From positions 85,779 through 149,778 of the forward strand of contig JBCCHB010000015.1 of NCBI GenBank assembly GCA_039028975.1: a stretch of DNA of 64,000 nt. The letters run 5' to 3'. The notes under the pieces are model-generated. The model searched no databases. It was not told the DNA's origin and saw only the letters and a list, made by a program, of their open reading frames with translations. Each line of letters begins with the position of its first letter. Positions within the stretch are counted from its first letter, which is position 1. Below, piece after piece: positions 60,144 through 64,000 of the stretch. Source of the stretch: JAHBNG01 sp039028975 (GTDB lineage: Bacteria > Chloroflexota > Anaerolineae > Caldilineales > Caldilineaceae). The translations under genes and the position numbers were made by a program.

Positions 60144-62420
60144 ATGAAGCAGAAAGAGCGCCGTTTATCCTCGTATAGTTGGAGCCTATTCATGGGCTGT
60201 CTCTTGACCTTTATAGGTATTTCCATCCCGGCAATTAGTCAGGAAAGTAGCCAGGAAAGTAGCCAATTCAAGAGCGCGCCATCACAAAGTCGTTCCACTT
60301 TGGCAGATCCATCTTGTCTTGTGATCTTGACGGATCAGCTCAATGGTTTCGACCTGCTACGAGAGACCAACCTGACAGGTGGTACACGGATTGAACGCGC
60401 GACGGCCCTCTACCAAGCATTGACTAGCCACGCAGCTACAGCCCAGGCTGAGCTCGTTACGTTGTTAGACGAACGAAGCGCCCGCTATGCCCAATTTTAT
60501 ATTGTCAACATGATTGAGGTGATAGATGATCAAACCCTCTGTGCTGAATTGGCTTCTCACCCTGATGTGGACCGCGTAGAAGAGAATCCAGTGGTCCGCG
60601 GAACATTGGCCATCGATATGCCCAACGCCTCATTTAAAACGCGGCCCATCAATCGCTGGCTCTCCATTACCGAATATGCCAATGTTTCCTCCACCCAAAC
60701 CGCCCCCTATGGTTTGGAGATGAGCGGGGCATTGGCGGCCCATCTGCAAGGATATTTAGGCCAGGGCATTACCGTAGCCAGCCAGGACACGGGCGTCCAA
60801 TGGAACCATCCTCTCCTGAAGAGCAAATATCGTGGCTGGCAGGAGAGCGAAACTGACGACGCGACGATTGACCATCGTTATCACTGGTTCGATGTCTGGG
60901 GAACGGAAAATCGACCCAACTGTGACCAAAGCGATGCCCAGATTCCCTGTGATGACCATGGCCACGGCACCCATACCGTCGGGACCATGTTAGGCGGCCA
61001 AGCAGGATCGGATACCCTCATCGGAATGGCACCGGATGCCCAATGGATTGGCTGTCGCAACATGCTGGGTGGTTTGGGGCGCCCTTCCTCGTATAGTGCC
61101 TGCTTTGAATTCTTCCTGGCTCCCTATCCACAAGACGGCAACAAATTTACCGATGGGCGGCCCGACCTGGGGCCGGACATTATCAACAACTCGTGGGGAT
61201 GTCCACCGAGTGAAGGGTGCGATGCCAGTGCATCCTTGATTTTGGAGCAAGTTGTGGATACGATGCGTGCTGCGGGTCAATTTGTGGTGGCATCCGCCGG
61301 CAATAGCGGCAGTCGTTGCAGTAGCGTGGAACATCCAATTGCTACCCACGATTCCGCTTTTACCATTGGTGCCTTTGCTAGCAATGGAGAGATTGCCAGC
61401 TTTAGCAGTAGAGGGCCTGTACTCGTTGATGTAAGTGGTCGTCCCAAGCCCGATATCTCTGCACCGGGTGTGAGCGTCAAATCCGCGGCCCTGATGACAG
61501 ACGTAAGTGGAATCGTCCAATATCGTCACTTGAGTGGCACAAGTATGGCCGCGCCTCATGTGGCTGGCGCAGCCGCACTGCTCTGGTCAGCAGTTCCTAG
61601 CCTCAATGGAGAGATCGACCGGACAGAAGAGGTGCTGATTAAGAGTGCCAACCCTAGCGCTGCCCCAATGACCCATTGTCCCAATGGCCGCCGGGCTACT
61701 TACGACTATGCATATGGATATGGTCAGTTGGATGTTATGGAAGCCATTGATCTTGCTCTGCAACCCATCACCCTTACAGTTCAGCTCACACCAACGGAAC
61801 TGATTGAGGGTCGCTCCATCCAGGTTCTTCTCATCGATCTACTGACAGAGGAGATCCGGTCAATCAACGTTGAAGAGAGGCGTAAGAATCAATCCGATCA
61901 GGGAACAGTTCAATTCACCGATCGGATTGCGGGGGAGTATGGGGTACAGGTCAAAGTTGATGCGACAGTCATTGGTGAAGCGGTGGTAGAGACCACATTG
62001 GGAATAGATTCGTTTATTACAATTGAAATCATGGCTTTAGATATGCCGACCACCACGCTTACTCCTACACCCACTTCCACACCTACTTCTACACTCACTT
62101 CCACACCCACTTCTACATCAACCTCTACTGCAACATTAATCGGCACACCTACACCAGCTTCCACAGCAACGTTTACACCATCTAGCACACCCGTTCCGCC
62201 AACATCGACCCCAACCCAAACCTCCACAAGTCAACCCATCGCGACACCTACCGAAGCCCCTACTGATAGACCAACTTACACGCCCACTCCAACAACATCT
62301 ACACCAACTGACAGTCCCACCAGTACACCCACAGCCCAACCGTCAACAGTGCCCGAGTCTAATGGCGGGACAGGCAGACTCATCATGTTACCGATTGCGA
62401 TTTACGGTGCAAATAATTAG
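60144..62420 (+). CDS. Secreted subtilisin-like serine protease (S8) with C-terminal TP-rich stalk
   Basis: The catalytic triad is complete: D215 in VASQDTGVQWNHP, H274 in DDHGHGTHTVGTM and S467 in LSGTSMAAPHVAGAAAL. The oxyanion Asn is in DIINNSWGCPP or SAGNSGSR. A signal-like hydrophobic helix (about residues 13-33) and a propeptide of about 150 residues with an inhibitor-I9-like core (YIVNMIEVID) precede the catalytic domain. The last about 115 residues are Thr/Pro/Ser-rich, ending RLIMLPIAIYGANN. It has 758 residues. It follows the caspase-like gene by 8 bp, so the two secreted proteases are probably made together. The ATG at 60144 has no strong ribosome binding site, suggesting coupling. 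Confidence 0.93.
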   Translation: MKQKERRLSSYSWSLFMGCLLTFIGISIPAISQESSQESSQFKSAPSQSRSTLADPSCLVILTDQLNGFDLLRETNLTGGTRIERATALYQALTSHAATAQAELVTLLDERSARYAQFYIVNMIEVIDDQTLCAELASHPDVDRVEENPVVRGTLAIDMPNASFKTRPINRWLSITEYANVSSTQTAPYGLEMSGALAAHLQGYLGQGITVASQDTGVQWNHPLLKSKYRGWQESETDDATIDHRYHWFDVWGTENRPNCDQSDAQIPCDDHGHGTHTVGTMLGGQAGSDTLIGMAPDAQWIGCRNMLGGLGRPSSYSACFEFFLAPYPQDGNKFTDGRPDLGPDIINNSWGCPPSEGCDASASLILEQVVDTMRAAGQFVVASAGNSGSRCSSVEHPIATHDSAFTIGAFASNGEIASFSSRGPVLVDVSGRPKPDISAPGVSVKSAALMTDVSGIVQYRHLSGTSMAAPHVAGAAALLWSAVPSLNGEIDRTEEVLIKSANPSAAPMTHCPNGRRATYDYAYGYGQLDVMEAIDLALQPITLTVQLTPTELIEGRSIQVLLIDLLTEEIRSINVEERRKNQSDQGTVQFTDRIAGEYGVQVKVDATVIGEAVVETTLGIDSFITIEIMALDMPTTTLTPTPTSTPTSTLTSTPTSTSTSTATLIGTPTPASTATFTPSSTPVPPTSTPTQTSTSQPIATPTEAPTDRPTYTPTPTTSTPTDSPTSTPTAQPSTVPESNGGTGRLIMLPIAIYGANN

Positions 62421-62644
62421 CTCTCTTCTTCACCACTTGGCTCCCGACCTGTTGAAATATCGCCAGAATCGGTATGATAGAAGACTGGCTTTTCGTTACG
62501 CAGAATATCACCTATGGCGGCAAGCTCTTGAATAGAGTCCGGCCTCAGGTAGCCGATAGTACCATCAGCAAAATACAAATAGACAACGCCCGTATTGGTA
62601 TTCGCTCGCCAATTTAATGAATAGTTGTCAATAAGTTTCCACAT
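62417..62644 (-). CDS. Small hypothetical protein
   Basis: The 75-residue protein starts at ATG 62644, preceded by AGGAGAAAG, a good ribosome binding site. The N-terminal half looks like a small beta domain (VVYLYFADGTIGYLRPDSIQ), followed by a helix (ELAAIGDILRNE) and an acidic tail. The stop region overlaps the subtilase gene end by 4 bp on the opposite strand. No family was recognised. It is probably a real gene because of the start site and composition. Confidence 0.6.
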   Translation of the reverse strand: MWKLIDNYSLNWRANTNTGVVYLYFADGTIGYLRPDSIQELAAIGDILRNEKPVFYHTDSGDISTGREPSGEEES

Positions 62645-62686
62645 TTTCTTTCTCCTATGGGAAATCTAAAAGTAACAAACAGAATC

Positions 62687-62720
62687 GATAGATGGCCAGA
62701 TAAAATTATCCTGGCGTACT
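62687..62720. repeat. Collapsed family 1 element (ends only)
   Basis: GATAGATGGCCAGATAAAAT is followed immediately by TATCCTGGCGTACT, so the two ends of the family 1 element are joined with the core deleted. It forms a short hairpin between the small protein gene and the sigma factor. Confidence 0.5.
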
Positions 62721-62864
62721 CTACACCAAATAAGACGCTGTTTGCTCAGAATATCTGTCATAAGTAAAATTTCTACAAATTTCGGTAGACTATGCGTAAA
62801 AACCCTCTCCTCTTGCATTCTATTAAATAGACCCTAATTCCATTAGTTCATTCCCAGAGGCAAA

Positions 62865-63563
62865 ATGAGAATACAAAAAAAGCAGCAGTCGGTACGATCG
62901 GAAAAGGAGCGTACGAACAGTGATTGGGTTTTGGCATTACAGGGCAGTCAGGGCGCAGCCGAACAGCAGAAGAGCCATATGGAGCTGGCCAACTACCTCT
63001 ACATTGTGTCCATCAACTATATCCACTTTCGTCAGCCCTCGGTGAGCTGGTTGGCCCAAGCCGATGATGAAGAGTTGGCAGCCGTGGCCGAAGATAGTAT
63101 TCAGCAGTTTTTCCTCAAGCTCATGAAAGACGACTATGGGCTATTGACGAAATACAACGGACGAGGACGTTTTCTCTCCTGGACAGCCCAAATTATGCGC
63201 AACATGGTGGCATCCGAACTGCGCAGACCCCATTGGCAACGGCGGGCATCATTGGAAGAAGTCCCAGTAGAGGCAGAACGCCCAGCCGCTAGCGGTAGCT
63301 TAACCAAACCCGAGTTAGCCGTGCAGTTCAAACAGTTAACAGATTTGGTGCAGGATGCATTGGCCTGCATGTCCGCCAAAAATCGCACAATCTTTGTTCG
63401 CTATGTACTTGACGGAGAAAGAGCCAGCGTGGTGGCAGAGGAGCTTGGGATATCAACGAATGGCGTCTACATTTCGGCCCATCGAATGAGGAAAGAGGTG
63501 AAAGAGATCCTAATTGGCGCCGGGTTTGGTTCCCCGGGGATAAAGGTAGAAGCAGGCATTTAA
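62865..63563 (+). CDS. ECF-type sigma-70 family RNA polymerase sigma factor
   Basis: The 232-residue protein has a sigma region 2 (about 60-125: AEDSIQQFFLKLMKDDYGLL, then GRGRFLSWTAQIMRNMVASE) and a sigma region 4 (about 165-220: ALACMSAKNRTIFVRYVLDG, then VVAEELGISTNGVYISAHRM). There is no region 3, so it belongs to the ECF group or its relatives. The N-terminal 40 residues are basic and variable. ATG at 62865 with CAGAGGCAAA upstream. No anti-sigma gene is recognisable downstream within the window; a short frame at 63583-63795 was not accepted. It may regulate the neighbouring exoprotein genes, but only position suggests this. Confidence 0.88.
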   Translation: MRIQKKQQSVRSEKERTNSDWVLALQGSQGAAEQQKSHMELANYLYIVSINYIHFRQPSVSWLAQADDEELAAVAEDSIQQFFLKLMKDDYGLLTKYNGRGRFLSWTAQIMRNMVASELRRPHWQRRASLEEVPVEAERPAASGSLTKPELAVQFKQLTDLVQDALACMSAKNRTIFVRYVLDGERASVVAEELGISTNGVYISAHRMRKEVKEILIGAGFGSPGIKVEAGI

Positions 63564-63590
63564 GGAATGAAAATTAAATAACTTGGTCGC
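63563..63590 (+). repeat. Possible single family 2 unit after the sigma factor
   Basis: AGGAATGAAAATTAAATAAC followed by TTGGTCGC resembles the units at 23951 and 24032. No partner arm was found nearby. It starts at the sigma factor stop codon. Confidence 0.35.
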
Positions 63591-63954
63591 TTTATGTCGA
63601 AAGAAAATCCCGCTTAGTCATCAGCTATCATTCCAACGACGGAAACCACGGAATGAAGTATCGTATAACAACCCTTTTTATGGTATGCTAAGGAACATGC
63701 GAACGACTAGCCAACTTGGCTACACGCTCAAATCTTCTGTAAGAGAGCCAGCGCAAGTAGTACAATTGGGCGTAAATCTCTGGACAGATAAATAGCTATA
63801 CTCAGCTCCGTTTGAAAACAGGTGTTTGGTCTCTCTGGTAGAGCTTTGGAAAACAGCTGTTGTAACTAGTTAGAGCCAAGGGTGCAGAAAATGGAAACGT
63901 AAAAATAACGAAACGCTAACTCAAAACAAACAGAAAAAGCGGTAAACTGATAGT
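63591..63954. other. Unassigned region at the right end
   Basis: A TTG-started frame of 70 codons at 63583-63795 lacks family resemblance and a ribosome binding site. GAAAACAGGTGTT (near 63813) and GAAAACAGCTGTT (near 63850) are near-identical direct repeats. No RNA gene was recognised. Confidence 0.3.
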
Positions 63955-64000
63955 ATGCTCAATGTGAAGAAAGTGAGTCGAGAAGAACTGGAGAAAACGG
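63955..64000 (+). CDS. Possible start of a gene cut by the right window edge
   Basis: ATG at 63955 opens a frame (MLNVKKVSREELEKT) to the end of the window. There is no clear ribosome binding site. Fifteen codons are too few to identify a family. Confidence 0.3.
   Translation, partial: MLNVKKVSREELEKT

Noticed and set aside
61910..62227. Minus-strand Val-Gly frame opposite the subtilase tail, and a similar one at 58281-58709
   Set aside because: Both are antisense shadows of TP-rich linkers in well-supported genes.
63583..63795. 70-codon frame after the sigma factor, considered as an anti-sigma factor
   Set aside because: TTG start within a repeat-like unit, no membrane helix or zinc-binding motif, and no ribosome binding site.
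1..64000. Search for tRNA, rRNA, CRISPR arrays, phage genes or full insertion sequences
   Set aside because: None was recognised by reading the sequence; a tRNA/rRNA covariance scan would be needed to exclude small RNA genes.

Overview
The window looks like a chromosome segment of a Chloroflexota bacterium, probably near the Anaerolineae/Caldilineae. This is inferred from secreted proteins with long Thr-Pro-Asn rich linkers, a coiled-coil-expanded RpoC, a lineage-type MurG and an A2-type cytochrome oxidase cluster. No rRNA, tRNA, CRISPR array, phage or complete insertion sequence was recognised. Base composition looks even, and intergenic DNA is rich in short inverted repeats.

Layout. (1) 1-12.8 kb, minus strand: a division and cell-wall (dcw) cluster read mraZ, rsmH, ftsL-like, ftsI, murF, mraY, murD, ftsW, murG, CvpA-like protein (cut by the left edge). 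It starts from a strong promoter followed at once by three GTGGG boxes at 10-bp pitch, the expected MraZ operator. murE is missing, and ftsW and murG overlap by 347 bp in different frames. (2) 13.5-22.9 kb, plus strand: rpoB and rpoC behind a consensus promoter, with a 430-nt leader that can form mutually exclusive hairpins, one terminator-like. RpoC carries an inserted domain resembling the alpha-subunit C-terminal domain. (3) 22.9-29.8 kb: a GNAT protein, a cell-wall amidase, a RodZ-like protein, peptide deformylase and a secreted TP-repeat/BNR protein. (4) 30.1-38.3 kb, plus strand: a heme-copper oxidase operon (small subunit II-like protein, CoxB, CoxA, subunit IV, CoxC, CtaG, periplasmic protein, Surf1, CtaB) followed by a YaeQ-like protein. 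(5) 38.5-50.9 kb, mixed: a repetitive membrane protein, a class III aminotransferase with a structured leader, a DUF11 remnant, a TPR-histidine kinase-receiver hybrid, a VOC-domain protein, a LysR regulator, a DUF3556-like membrane protein and an ABC1 kinase. (6) 50.9-57.6 kb, minus strand: a truncated M20 peptidase, a sulfatase, a 2OG-Fe(II) oxygenase-like protein, and a thiamine-precursor ABC transport operon under a TPP riboswitch with its own promoter and terminator. (7) 57.7-64 kb: a secreted caspase/C13-like protein and a secreted subtilase in tandem, a small protein, and an ECF-type sigma factor.

Three intergenic repeat families are seen by eye. Family 1 is a 90-115 bp element with about 25-bp terminal inverted repeats (six copies plus two remnants). 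Family 2 is a 26-30 bp unit that occurs as inverted or direct pairs. Family 3 is a 50-bp sequence present twice, about 40 kb apart. The most unusual points are the ftsW/murG overprint, the alpha-CTD-like insert in RpoC, the rpoB leader, and family 1. All family assignments come from motif reading; no database search was run.
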